From: Cryptomeria japonica
Lineage: Eukaryota > Streptophyta > Pinopsida > Cupressales > Cupressaceae
Reading direction: 5' to 3'
DNA: 64,000 nucleotides
NCBI RefSeq assembly: GCF_030272615.1
Contig: NC_081413.1
Span: 449,542,538 to 449,606,537 of the forward strand
Shown: positions 11,639 to 22,854 of the stretch, in pieces
How the letters are laid out: each line of letters opens with the position of its first letter
Numbering within the stretch: position 1 is the stretch's first letter
Notes under the pieces: generated by a model
What the model was told of the DNA's origin: nothing
What the model saw: the letters and a program-made list of their open reading frames with translations, nothing else
The model's database searches: none
Translations under genes and position numbers: made by a program

Positions 11639-13052
11639 GATCATTAGGGTGTCTTAGTGTGTCTTGTGTTTCATGTATGCAATAAACCCCACAATGTAAG
11701 CCCATGTCACCAATTAGGCAATTTGAGAAGCCAATTGGGACAATGTGGTCAACAGGGGTAGTAGATGGTTTAGATTTGTGTTTACTAGGTTTAAGAAATT
11801 TTTCATGAGTTTTTGGTTGATCCATGTATGTGGATTCCAACCTTAGCCAATATGACAACTGTTTTGGCAAAATTGAAAAAAATGCAACTTTTGGGTGCAA
11901 AAGTGCAAATTTTTGAAAATTGGCTGGGGGAAGCCTTTTAATGGGTCCAAAATACTCCAAATTTGGTGGGAAACTATTGGAGATTTGTATAATCCTTGTG
12001 GACATGATTCCCAAGGTTGGTGTTGTTGTAATTGGAGTTTGTGAAGCAATAATACATAAAATACTATAGTTTTCCCAGAAATTTTGAGTTTGTAGGAGTT
12101 GCACATGCCTGTACGGATTAATTTGAACCCCACCATCCATGGAGTAGATAGGGGGATCAAATAGATTTCTTTTGGTGGTGTTTTGAGGTCCTAACTATTC
12201 AAGAGTAGAGAGAACCCTCTATTCTTTTGACTACAACCCAGAAATTGAGGGTTTGGAGAGGGTTTTGAACAAAAATGGCCTTTTCTTTGCATCCTATTCC
12301 ATTAAAATACTCTTCCTTTGGAGGGATGCAAGATAAACCTCTTTACTTTATAGTTTTCATGGTTTTTTGCAGGGGAAATCTGGTTATGTGGAGAAAGGAG
12401 CTAAATTGGGTAGACATCTTAGGACAAGATTTAGGACAGTCATCATAAGTTGTCATAGCGGTGGATTCCAGGTGTGCAACCTTGGAATTAAAGGTTACTC
12501 ATCATCTCCCACATATCCATAGAGTTGGTTTTCATTTTGGATTCATTGATTGGTAGTTTCTTTGGAAAATAGGGCTAATTGCCCCCATTAGGTCTCTTAG
12601 CCTCTAAAGGGATCAAACTTGGTCAAAACATTTTGGGGATCAGTACAACTTCCAAAAGGGTGTTTGAGATGGTAATTTTTTTTATGGGTGTGTGGAATAT
12701 TTTTGAGTTAAGGTCCATTCTATTGCCAAATAGGGCTACAAGCCTAGGGGGTAGGTTTCCAAAGGGGGTATAAGGAATTGGAGCCTAATATCAAAACCAA
12801 TGCTTGGACGAGTTTCTAATAGCCATAAATGAATCAAATCCTAAGTCGTTAGGAGCACAGTGTCATAGGATGTTGTAGGATAGGTATCGAGGCAATTATT
12901 CATCTTGAGTAGGCCCAAGCCTAGTGAATGTGTGTGTAGTTTCATCCAAGGTGTCGAGTCCTTCCTTGTAGGACCCTTGTGATCATTTGAGGGGTCACAA
13001 GTCTAACCTTATTTGGGCTTGTCCTTAGGTGTGTGGGTAGGGCTCTACATCA
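11584..13052 (+). repeat. 3' LTR of element B
   Basis: It is a direct repeat of 5355-6849, starting tggtgcaa and ending acatca, followed by the TSD ccatg. A short purine run (ggggag) lies just before it. The LTR is about 26 bases shorter than its partner because of small deletions. Confidence 0.9.
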
Positions 13053-13712
13053 CCATGTGTTTCAGGTTTGAGGAATTTATAGAATTATATGCAAGTTATG
13101 GAATTATCATGTCATATTCCTCACCATACCACCCATAGGGTAATGGCCAGGTAGAATCAAGCAACAAAAGTATCCTGAACATCATTAAGAAGATTCTTGA
13201 GTAGAATAAAAGATCTTGGGATCAAAATCTCAAGCTGCCTTTATGGCCAGACAGGGTTACTGTGAAGAAGGCCATTGGTACATCCCCATTTGAATTGGTG
13301 TATGGAGTACATGCCAGGTTACCTATGAACAATCTCCTTCCTATATATAAATTCTTGCAAGTTGAAGAATTGGAAGTGTCTGAACCTATGGAGGACAAAA
13401 TGATTCAATTGGTAGAGCTGGAAGAGATGAGAATTATGGCTCATAAGAAGAATCTGAAAACTTAGTTGCAGTCAAAATATGTTTTTGACAAAAGAGCCAC
13501 AACCAGAAAGTTTCAGATTGGTGACATGGTTCTTCAGTGGAATGCTAGAGAAAAAGATAAGGGCAACCATAAGAAGTTTGAATCATTGTGTATAGGCCCT
13601 TTGATTATTTTTTGATGTTAATGGAAAAGACTCATATTTCCTGCAAAAAATGAATGGTGAGCTATAGGAATTCCCAGTGCATGAACAATTCCTGAAGCAC
13701 TACTTCTCATAA
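13053..13712 (+). pseudogene. integrase of element A, second part
   Basis: After the TSD the reading frame interrupted at 5349 continues. The block with SYSSPYHP and GNGQVESSNKS carries the catalytic Glu (about 13150), with a TAG between. The open part 13262-13465 (TSPFELVYGVHARLPMNNLL) and the segment FQIGDMVLQWNAREKDKGNH are the usual C-terminal region. The pol frame ends in FLKHYFS and TAA at 13710-13712. No chromodomain is present, as expected outside the chromoviruses. Confidence 0.85.
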
Positions 13713-14928
13713 CTCATTTTGTCCATGCACAATAGTTGTAAAATTGTATATATTAGGTTTTCTTTGGTTTGGGTTTTCTTTTTTGTCTGCGTCCTGGAGT
13801 TTTGCTAGGTTCTTGTGTTGATCTTGCATCCAACCATCCATAGTAAAAGCCATTATTATCAATAATTTGGGTGGTGTTGTAATTATCTTGATATCTCTGA
13901 AAGTTTCTACAATTTTCAATGTTCCTAGTCTACAAGTCAATGGCTTCTAAGGGTTTTGGGTTTAATAATTTAAATCTTTTAAATTAAGGCTATATGTCTC
14001 TTGTCCTAAGGGAGGGTCTTTTGAATCATTACCTTTTTTGCCACTTAACCGGAAGGGTCTTTATGTCATTGAAAGGGGCCATTTAAGTCTTAGGCCTAGG
14101 TGGGTTTCATTTCTATTAAGTTGGAGCGCTTTATTTTTTGCTAAAGTCCTAAGTAAGACCTTTTATGCATGTATCAGGTTCTTAAAAGTCAAGCAGACCA
14201 AAGAGATCCAAAGGCAGTTGCAAGACCATGATGGGAAGTTGCACATTGAATAGTCTTCCGGACTCAGCAACAAGTCATCAGTGGTGGGGCCGGGTGGAGA
14301 TCCAGCTGTGGAGCGATGGGGGTTAAGTGGCGAAGGTTCTTTAGAGTGTTGTCAGGTCTTGGAAGATCCGATGGTGGTCATAAGACCACGATGGGAAGAT
14401 GCAAGTCTTTTACCCTTCGCGACTCAATGACTAAAGGCAGACAAATGCAGTACGGTGGGCCCCCTTTGCAAAACCTAAGAAATTAAAGGGCATATTAGAT
14501 CTGAACGATCTAACAATTGTCACTGAACCGTGAATGAGAGTTGCAAGTTATTTTCTCTTTGCAGATCAGCAACTAAAGGAAAAAGCACACTAAAAGTCCC
14601 TTCTTTTCGTTGGAATGGAAATTTTGAATTTCAAATGAATTAATTGTAGAAGCATGTGGCTTGGTTAATGAGAATTAATGCTGATTTTCCGCTAAGGTTT
14701 CTTCATAAAATCTTGTTTTGTTTGGAATTTTGATTGTAAAAGGCTTTTGAAGGGTTTGCAGAGACAAAGTTTGAAGCTTCTGTGAGTTTTCTAGTGACAA
14801 GTAAGTTGTTCTATGACTGCTATATTTGCAATTTCTGCTCTTGTGTGTTGGCATTGTCTAGTTCTAGGAAATTCAAAGGGTTTTTTGAATAAAAAAGATT
14901 AAAACAAGATAAACCCTAAATTATCAAA
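13713..14928 (+). other. Region between pol and the third ORF of element A, with loose repeats
   Basis: No coding frame is convincing here. The segment near 13950-13985 (ctaagggttttgggtttaat...) matches the minus-strand leader of the A' copy near 45750-45785. Three loosely similar units containing gatgggaagttgca or gatgggaagatgca and a gactcaRcaac-like tail lie at about 14222-14290, 14386-14460 and 14534-14590. A splice-donor-like sequence (gacaagtaagt) lies near 14800, so the third ORF may be made from a spliced RNA; that is inference. Confidence 0.5.
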
Positions 14929-17900
14929 ATGGAAACATGACAGGAGTTCAAAGGGAAAGTAGATTATTAGGAAAGGGCTATATGTGATGACTTTTAAGAA
15001 CAATTGGTTTAGTCAATGAATATTTCTGCCAAGCAGAAAGAACTTGTGCCCAAATCTCCTCATTTAAAAATTGGTGATGGTTTGTTTGACAAAGGATATT
15101 GGTTAAGAGATCCCCAAATAGGAATGTTTGGATTAGGTCTGTTCAGGGTGGGGTTTAGTCAGTGAAATGGATCTACTCCTACAAGCAACATATGGAAATT
15201 AGATGTCAGGAAATTGGTGGTCCATGGAGTTTTTATGGATGTTGACTTGTTGACCCAAATTGCAAAGAATTATGACTTTGTTACCAGAATTGTAAGGTAT
15301 TTAAGTGGAAGCCCTTTGATTGAGGTTACAACTGATGAGATTAGAAAGGTTTTCCGGCTAAATGAGTCTTCAAATTATCTAGAGACGATTGATTTTGAAA
15401 TGTTCGAGAAGGTCTATGATACTCAAAAAAACCATCTTAGAGGTGGACCAATGAGGGAATTCTTTGCAAAAATAGGAGGGCTAACATTGGTAGGGCCTAG
15501 TACAGTTGAACCTTTCCCTATAATTTTTTTCACTTTGAAGGCTAAAGGAATATATTGGTCTCTGTGTTAGAATTTTGGATAGGGTGCAGAAAATGCTATG
15601 CCAACTCACTATATGCTCATGATGGCACAAATTCTCAATCCATCTATAGCACTAGCTTATGACTTTGCACCTTATCTAAAAAATGTGATCCATGAGGGTT
15701 TGATTGGGATTAATAATGCCAAGGTGGATAGATCTTTTGGCTGGTATTCTTTGTTAATGCACATGTTCTTGTTCAAGGGTGTAGACTATTTTGCAAAGGG
15801 TATGAACTTACTGAGAGTCAAAGATGGTGAGGACATGCTAGTGCAGTTGTGGAGTGCAGATCTATCTTGGGATAGAGAAGATGCCATCTACTTAAAGTTT
15901 GACAGATGTTTTGCATCAAATTTAAAAATTCTTTTGTGTCAAGAGAACCCCAGCATCCCAAAAGTTCTTCTTGAATTTATCAGGCCAAAGGAATTTGCAA
16001 AAGATATCAAAATCATGCACAATTGGGATGATATAATTTTGTATCCTAGTTCTATTGTTTTTAGAGTGTATGGATCTAGGGGAACCCCATATTTGCTTCC
16101 TTATTAGGTCCCCTTGAAAGTAGGTATTGCTGAGATAATAAGGCAAATTGGGGGTCTGCAGGAAGCAGAATTGACAAATAAGGGCATAGGAACAATTTTT
16201 CCAACCATTACTATTGCACACCAATTTGTGATTACTAAAGGGGGTTGGTTGCATTTGGACGAGTTCTTCAAGCCTTACAAATTGGCAACAATAGTTGTCA
16301 GATTTGCTAGCCCAGAAGATTTTTTCAATGGCATGTTCAGAAAGAAGGTCAAGTGTGATGCTAAAATTCATCAATTCCACTTCCTTGAGGATTTAAGAAG
16401 AAATGAGTTTAATCTGGCAGAGCAAGAGGTGAGGAAAGAAAAATGGTTGGTATATAAGAAAACTCTTGACTTTGTCCAGTATTTTGATAAAAGTTATGAT
16501 CCACTGAAGAGCTTCCATCCATTTAGGGAAAAGGTAAAGTTTTTAATAGAGTATTTTGAGGACACCATGAAAACTCTAAATGAGAAAAAAGATGCAGTGA
16601 TAAAGGTACACCCTGAAAAAAGCCAAACTCATTTTGAACAAACCTATTTTTGCTAAGATCATTCCTCCTGGTGAATATGTAATCTATAAGAAATTAGGCT
16701 ATAATGTGGTGATTCCTAGAAAGGATGAGGCTTCTACATCAAAGGAAAAAAGGCCAATGGAGGATGCTCCTAAGTCCTTGACTTCCCCAATGAGGCAGAG
16801 ATTAGAGGAAGAGGCACAACCAAGTGAAGTTATATATTCACCTTCCCAATCCCTATTACCTATAGGTTATGAGCAAGCTATATCTGAGCAAGTAATGCAA
16901 TTAGGAAGCTTGGGATATATTTCTTTTACTTATGCAAAATTGCAGGAGGGAGTGCCAGAGGATCTGGTAGGTGCTAAAATGGATTTAGCTGTTGAGGAAT
17001 TTGCTAGGAAAGAATTGGATCTTGTTATAAAACAAGCCTATGATGAGTTTTTGGCTAATGATAATTTTGTGAAGTCAGGAGCCTTTTTGAAATTTGGTTG
17101 GAGAAAGCATATGGATCAATTTAAGGAGAGATGTGAGAAAAGAAAGAACATCCAAATAAGGATCCATCTATTGTTGAAGTAGAAATCAAACAAGAAATTC
17201 CAAAATAATTTGAGTTGATTACCCCAGAGGAGGGGAGAAAATTAATTGAAAGTGTTGGAATGCTAATTCTCCCAAATTGGGATATAGCAGATGTTGTGGT
17301 TTTTGATGTAGTCAGAAAAGAAACTAAGCCCCTGGAGGGGATCACCTATAGTAATTATCATGCAACTCTTGTAATGTGGTCATTAAAAAGATAAGAAAAC
17401 AGAAAAGAGGGTGAATCCTCAAGTTTGGTTACTGAGGGGGGATGGTAGTGAAGAGGGTTAAAGATAGAGGTGTAAGAGAAGTTGACGACATGACTTTAGA
17501 GTCTACTAAGTTTAGTATGGCAGTGGCCCAGAAGGAGGCAAAGGAAAAGGCTGATATTCGGGAAAAGTTAGAAGTTGTTCTCAAGGCTTACAATGATGCA
17601 AAGCGTGAAATCACTTCTAAGGACAAAAAAATTGCAGAATTGAAAGGTAGATTGGAAGGACAACATAAAAACTGTGAGTACTCTCAATTGATGATTGCTT
17701 CTTCTCCTGCCAGACCCCCTCCTTCCAGTCCTATCATTGAATTTCCTCCTTTCCCCATGACTTCTGGCTTTCAGTCAACAGAGAGTACTCAAGATGAAAT
17801 GGAAAAGTTAAAGCAGGCCCAGTCAATATTGGCAAAGAAGTATGAAGAAAAAGTCATAGACACTATTTTTAAACTTGTTGATACTGTTCAGGTAGCAATT

Positions 17901-18534
17901 GTATATCTGAACATGAAAAGAATAATGAATCTTTTGGATTCTTTGAAGAAGGAAAATGCTACTTTGGAGCCAGTATTAGACAAGTGGATTGCAAGAGAAG
18001 TAAACTTAGAGTCAATATATTCATTGTCTCAGGAAGAAGTAGATGTTGATGATGTAATTAAGTCTACTTATGAGTTAGTTAAAGATTTGTCCAAGTTTGC
18101 AGCTAAAAGAATAGACATTGAAAGAATGGCAGGTTTATTCTGACAAGAATATGCCAAGGAAAAGTCCGAATTGTTTCCTGGAGGTTTCTTAGGTGCCAAC
18201 AAGATGAAAGACAAGGAAGTGTGGATTGAGGAGCTAAGTCACAGGCTGTCTCAAAGGATAAATAATATCATAAATTTGGATAATACCTTTTTGTTTATTC
18301 AAACTATTGAGGAAATTGAAGGCAAAATAATATTTTGGGTTTTTAGAAAATGAAGTTAAACAATTAAGGATGAAATGGTAAAGTTTCAATAAACAAAATA
18401 TTAAGATTATCAACTTTCCTTGGCCCAATGATGAGGTGTTCAGAGTATGGGAAAGCAAGTACATTTTGAAAGAGACAAGAGAACAAGAAGGTCCCATTGA
18501 TGCTCCAACATGTGATAGTTCATTGGCATCTTGA
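14929..18534 (+). pseudogene. Third ORF of element A (ORF3), about 1,100 residues, unknown function, broken
   Basis: I do not recognise this protein. The start at 14929 is set by alignment with the A' copy (start 43741, minus strand). A large N-terminal region (15214-16656) is conserved between the copies, for example IPKVLLEFIRPKEF and TIAHQFVITKGGW. A Ser/Pro-rich linker, a helical region, a coiled-coil-like stretch (about 17540-17660), a conserved proline segment SSPARPPPSSPIIEFPP (about 17700-17750) and a helical tail follow. No signal peptide or clear membrane helix is visible, so it does not look like an envelope protein. Breaks include a TAG at 15568, a TAG at 16105-16107 where A' has CAG, frameshifts near 16640 and 18330, and a TGA near 18140. 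Confidence 0.75.
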
Positions 18535-18745
18535 AGCAGTTTTCTTTTTGTAATAGATTTTGGGTAATTGGAACCTTGAAGAGATGAAAATATCATAAGA
18601 CAAATGCACCACATGTCAAGAACCTGCCCTTTTTGTTGTTTTCCATCTGGATGACCAATCAATTATAGAAGTATGCATTCCAAAGAAGTTGTGCTTCTCT
18701 CTCAAGTGCAGTCTTGTAGCTAGTGTAACTTTTGGAGGGAATGAT

Positions 18746-19601
18746 TGTTAAGATAGAAATATTCTTCTAGGGAAGTTTGAAGCTTGTTGCATCCAAAATT
18801 CTATAAAAGGATACTAGGACTACCTAGAAAGAGATCAGAAAATTTGTAGTGAAGCTTTGGCAAATTAGATGCAGACTTTGTTTTTGACATTTTGAGTCAT
18901 TCTTATATCTCTGTAATCTTTAATGAGGGAATAATATACAATCAAAAATATTTTAAGCTCAGATCTTTGTTGTCTTTATGTTTGCATGTTGGTTTTCATT
19001 TTTAATTAGATAATCAAGGATTGTTTAGTTAAATGATTTGCAAGGCAATTAATTGGAATGTTTTATGTCTTTTTATCAAGGAGGAAAATTAATTATACTC
19101 AATTCATCTTCATTGATATTAGTATATTCACATGAATTTGATGACTAGGTCTAGTACAGGTTAGAAGTCTATATATGTCAGGCATATATAGATTTAATAG
19201 ATCAAAAATAATAATTTGTATATGAATTCTATTATCAGATTTCAGTTTGGTTTTTGATGACTCTAATGCTCAGATAAGGAACTAGTCTAAATTGCTAGTG
19301 TTGGTGACATCTTTGTGGTCCCATATAATCAAAAAATAATTCATTCATGTTTGGTTGTACTAAATTGAAGGAGTTTGCAAAAATTTGCACTGGTTTTCTG
19401 TAAACCATCTACTAGGTTGTGAGAAAGTAGTCACAATTAGGTTCACCCACCTAAGCTTTGTAAAGCTTGAAGTGTAGGAGGTTTTTTCCTTGTAAACCTC
19501 ATTACTGTTGTCTTGTTTCCTATTCTAATTGTTCTCTTCTTATGTAAATAGAGGCATAATTTATGAAGAGAAAACAAAGTAGTCAGAAATTGAGACCAAC
19601 A
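18746..19601 (+). repeat. 3' LTR of element A
   Basis: It starts tgttaag after a purine stretch (ggagggaatga) and ends ccaaca. It matches the minus-strand segment 40035-39242 beside the A' copy: shared blocks include gaagtttgaagc, gtcaggcatatata and gaagtgtagRagg. The partner 5' LTR is outside the window. Confidence 0.8.
18801..18810 (+). promoter_or_regulatory. TATA box in the LTR of element A
   Basis: ctataaaagg lies 55 bases into the LTR. The A' LTR has ttataaatgg at the same place, so the element is kept in both copies. It would start the genomic RNA of the element. Confidence 0.6.
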
Positions 19602-20076
19602 CTACCGTGATGAAATCTTCTTCTTGTATGGGAGTTTTGGGTGGTGTTGGTGGCTTAGGTCAAGCTTCATTATAAGTAATAAGGAAATTTGGGAACAAAG
19701 CGGGGTTAATACTTCCTCCCTAATTTAGGCGTGGTTGAATGCCACTTTTTGAATGTAAGCCCTACTTCTCAAAGGCCCCTTATCAAACTCATTTGTTTTT
19801 CCTTGGATATACAATCGCATATGATGCAAGAATGTGCGATGTGATGCAAAGAGTTGATGATTGATAAAGAGAAATTTATTCCTTTTTAGCAAGTGCCTTA
19901 GAACTAGGTTGTCTCTTCTTCAACTCAGTTTTTTGATGAAGACGTGTTCTTCTCAAAATATGAGGAGTGGTCATACACGAATGATCAAAGGTTGACGTTG
20001 ATGTTGGATTTGGATACTTCGTTTGAATACTCAAGTTTACTTTATCAAGTACAGGTTTAGTTAGATTCACCTCCAT
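19602..20076 (-). pseudogene. First ORF of element L-, conserved with L+, unknown function
   Basis: The frame starts MEVNLTKPVLDKVNL at 20076 and reads HILRRTRLHQKTELKKRQPS, then a TAA near 19878. After it the same frame gives MRLYIQGKT and, near 19710-19650, INPALFPNFLITYNEA. Each block has a counterpart in the 182-codon ORF of L+ (HILRKKKCHQS, MRLYLQGKTNEFD, INPNFFPNICITYNTA). Several differences between the copies are at third codon positions, which favours this frame. It may be the extra 5' ORF known from Ogre-like elements or the start of gag; I cannot tell. Element A inserted at its 3' side, at 19601/19602. Confidence 0.55.
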
Positions 20077-22829
20077 GACAAAGTGTGTTAAATGATATGG
20101 ATAATTTGTCCCAATATGGAAACTTGATTTGACAACTTAAGGATTAAACTAGGTAGTTTGTTTCGATAGAATCCATTGGATGGTGAAAATTCGATCACTG
20201 TCTCTAATACTTCCTAATTTTGTTGGATGAAGTCTGATCTCAAGATAGTTTAATGATTTGAAAACTCATTCTCAGAGTTCCTTGTTGATTTGGGAAATTT
20301 TCTCACTAATGATCGGATTCGATGTTTTGTTGTTGAGTTTGTTAAAGGACCTGAAAGGGTATTTGAAGTTGATAAAAGTTTCCCAAAGTGCAAGATTTGC
20401 TCTCTGTCTTTCCTTAATTTTGACCATGTGCTAAGATAGAGACCCGATGCACTAACCAGTTCTCTCAAAGTGTTATAGAATGTTCCTTATGCGCTATGTT
20501 GCTTTTCCTACGTGCTATTTAAGACTTTTTGGAACTGACTTAGTTGGATAGGTTATGCGCTAATATGTCCTGATTAAGCACTAATGTTTTAACTAAAAGC
20601 ACTGTGATATGCTTCTGATATGCTAGGCTGATGTTTGAATGTGTGACACTAATGCTGATAAGCACTACTAGAAATTGCACCAGTATGATACTGATTATGC
20701 ACCAATTTGAGTGATGAAAGTGCTATGTTTTGGTTCAGATGTACTACTAAATGTTTGTTACGCACTAGGATGTTGCTCCTATGCACCAATTGTTCTGATT
20801 TCTTTGTTTCTGCCATTTTAAAAAATAACACTTGTGATTTTGATAGATAATTTTTTTAAAAATAATGACTTGAAAACAAGTAGTGTATGTTCTTTTGAGG
20901 ATGTGTTCAAATCCCCAATGTTTTCACTGGTTTAGATAACAATAAGACAAATTAGATAGACTCATTATTCAAGGATCATTAACAACATCATAGTCCACTA
21001 GTCTCAGTACTCCGTCAGCTCGAACAACCTTGTCACCCCCTAGAGGGTGCCCAATTTTTTGCTTTTTTCCATAAATTAACTCAAAGTGAATTGCTTCACA
21101 ATTAAGTAGTTAACTTGGGAGATATATGGTGAATGATCTTGGGGGCGGATTGTTCCCCACCCTTGCACTATGATATTGCCTATGTTTGGTAACTAACTTG
21201 GCTCAAAGATTCTAATGCTAAAGTTCTTAATCAGGCTTTTGTTCAGTCTTTAGTGATAAACTCCCTCGAGAGGCTTCCCAACCTTTAGAACAAAGGCTTT
21301 ACATATCTTAAAGATAATGGAGAAAGGTTAATCACTGAGAAAAACCATTGGAGGGGACTTTCGTTAGCCTCCACATTTGATTATAGTTTCTTGGAACACT
21401 TAGCGATAAAGTCATTTCCCACTTAGGTCGTTCCCCCTCTCACCAACCATTAATGATGCCCTAAGAGCAACTCGAGAGGGTAGGCCTTCTAAAGGTTTTA
21501 ATTGCTTGAAGGAAAGAAAGCATAAGAGTGGTTTGGCTTTTTGGTCACCCAATTAAGGGGAGAGAATATACCTTCCATTTTTGAGACAAGGAAAACAATA
21601 TTATTTTTATCCCTCGAGACAATGATTTGGGGAATCGGAGAGGAGCCCCTTTCTCGAGAGATCGGGAATAGACAGGTGGGTTCTAGCACTGGACGTTGAT
21701 CAAGACGAAGTAGCAAGAAGTGGCCTTGAAGCACTATGGTAGTTAAAAACTACTGATAGAGCTATTTGCCCCCACTTGAAAGTAAAGTGATGGGTCCCAT
21801 CCGTCGTATTACCCCCTGGGAGTGGGTATAGCCAGATTTACCCTAGGTGATAAATGATAACCAGCTCTCTACTCCTGTTTTAAAGCTGCTACAAATTATC
21901 TCCCCCCACCTGGAACTATTTCCTTTTTGGAGATGTTTCTCCAACAAGCATGGTGTTCTTTTTAGCTTTTCATAGAAAAAAAGTGTATTTCAAAACCTTG
22001 AAAAACAAACCTGGTCAACAAAGTAAATTGTGAATTTGGTCAAAAAAAGGAAAATCATGGAATCAATTCTCAATGAAGCTCTTTTTTTGGCATTTGAACA
22101 AAAAATAATGAAAGTGATATTCTTTTTAACCTTTGAAAAAATGAAATTTTGTTTGTAGTTCTTTTTAACCTTTTTGCAAAAATGAATGTTTGTTTGTAGT
22201 TCTTTTTAACCTTTTTGCAAAAATGAAAGTTTGTTTATAGTTCTTTTTAACCCTTTTGAAAAATGAAATTTTTGTTTTGTTTTAAGCACCAAAGGAGTAA
22301 TGAAGTTATTTTTAACCAACAGGAAATGAATTTTTTTTAAACTAACTTGAAAAAGCTATAAACAAAATAATCAAATGCCCAAATAAAACTCCTCCCATAT
22401 GCAAACAATGATTAGTAACCTACAACAAAATAAAAGTTACTGAAAACCTAAGGTCCTAGGTGAGCTTATACAAGCCTTACTTTTGATTCTGTTACAAATT
22501 ACATTTTCTCTCTACCAGAGTCACGTGCTAGACTTCTACACAAATGCACTATAGAAAGGTACACATGCACTACAAAATGACTCTTACACGCTACACTGAT
22601 TATCGAATGTGTTACACTAGTATCCTGACGTGCAAGAAAGAAATTGAAGTGTTATGCGCTAATAGTAAGCTCAAAAGAACTACAAAAAGGTTCTTATGTG
22701 ATAGACAATATGATGAACACACTACTGTTTGCCATAGATGCGCTAATGAAAGTTCCCAACGCGTTAAAACAGTATTCCAACGTGCTTGTAATCTTTGTCC
22801 TGCACCAAAAATGATGTGATTTATGGGGA
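20077..22829 (-). other. Leader of element L-
   Basis: This is about 2.7 kb with no convincing coding frame. It holds a 19-base block (21434-21416) identical to one in the leader of element G (28344-28362), a second shared block (RGGTTGGGAAGCCTC type, about 21286-21269), a short hairpin-prone CACCC...GGGTG sequence near 21036-21053 and a run of three similar 58-65-base units at about 22120-22265 (ttctttttaacctttttgcaaaaatgaa type). Confidence 0.55.
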
Positions 22830-22830
22830 T

Positions 22831-22850
22831 GAGCCCCATGGTGGGCACCA
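22831..22850 (-). promoter_or_regulatory. Primer binding site of element L-
   Basis: On the minus strand tggtgcccaccatggggctc starts four bases after the LTR end. The leader of element G has a similar sequence after its LTR. I cannot name the tRNA with confidence. Confidence 0.55.
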
Positions 22851-22854
22851 AAAA

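Larger units (their letters stand above)
5355..13052 (+). mobile_element. Chromovirus (Ty3/Gypsy) element B, complete, nested in A
   Basis: Two direct repeats of about 1.5 kb (5355-6849 and 11584-13052) bound gag, protease, RT, RNase H, integrase and chromodomain in that order. The flanks are tcatg (5350-5354) and ccatg (13053-13057), a 5-bp target-site duplication with one change. Removing the element restores the integrase reading frame of A. In the first 200 aligned LTR bases I count about 17 differences, more than between the LTRs of element G, so B is an older insertion. Confidence 0.93.
1..19601 (+). mobile_element. Ty3/Gypsy LTR retrotransposon A (Tat-like), left end outside the window
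   Basis: The domain order on the plus strand is gag, protease, RNase H-like, RT, RNase H, integrase, third ORF, 3' LTR. The 5' LTR is not in the window. Element B interrupts the integrase at 5355-13052. The right end is placed at 19601 because the LTR ends there in ...ccaaca (its start is tgtt...) and the next base continues a conserved ORF of element L-. RT and integrase sequence style places it in the Tat branch of non-chromoviral Gypsy elements. All genes are broken by stops and frameshifts. Confidence 0.8.

Noticed and set aside
14929-18534. ORF3 as a retroviral envelope gene
   Set aside because: The place fits, but I see no signal peptide, no membrane anchor and no cleavage site pattern.
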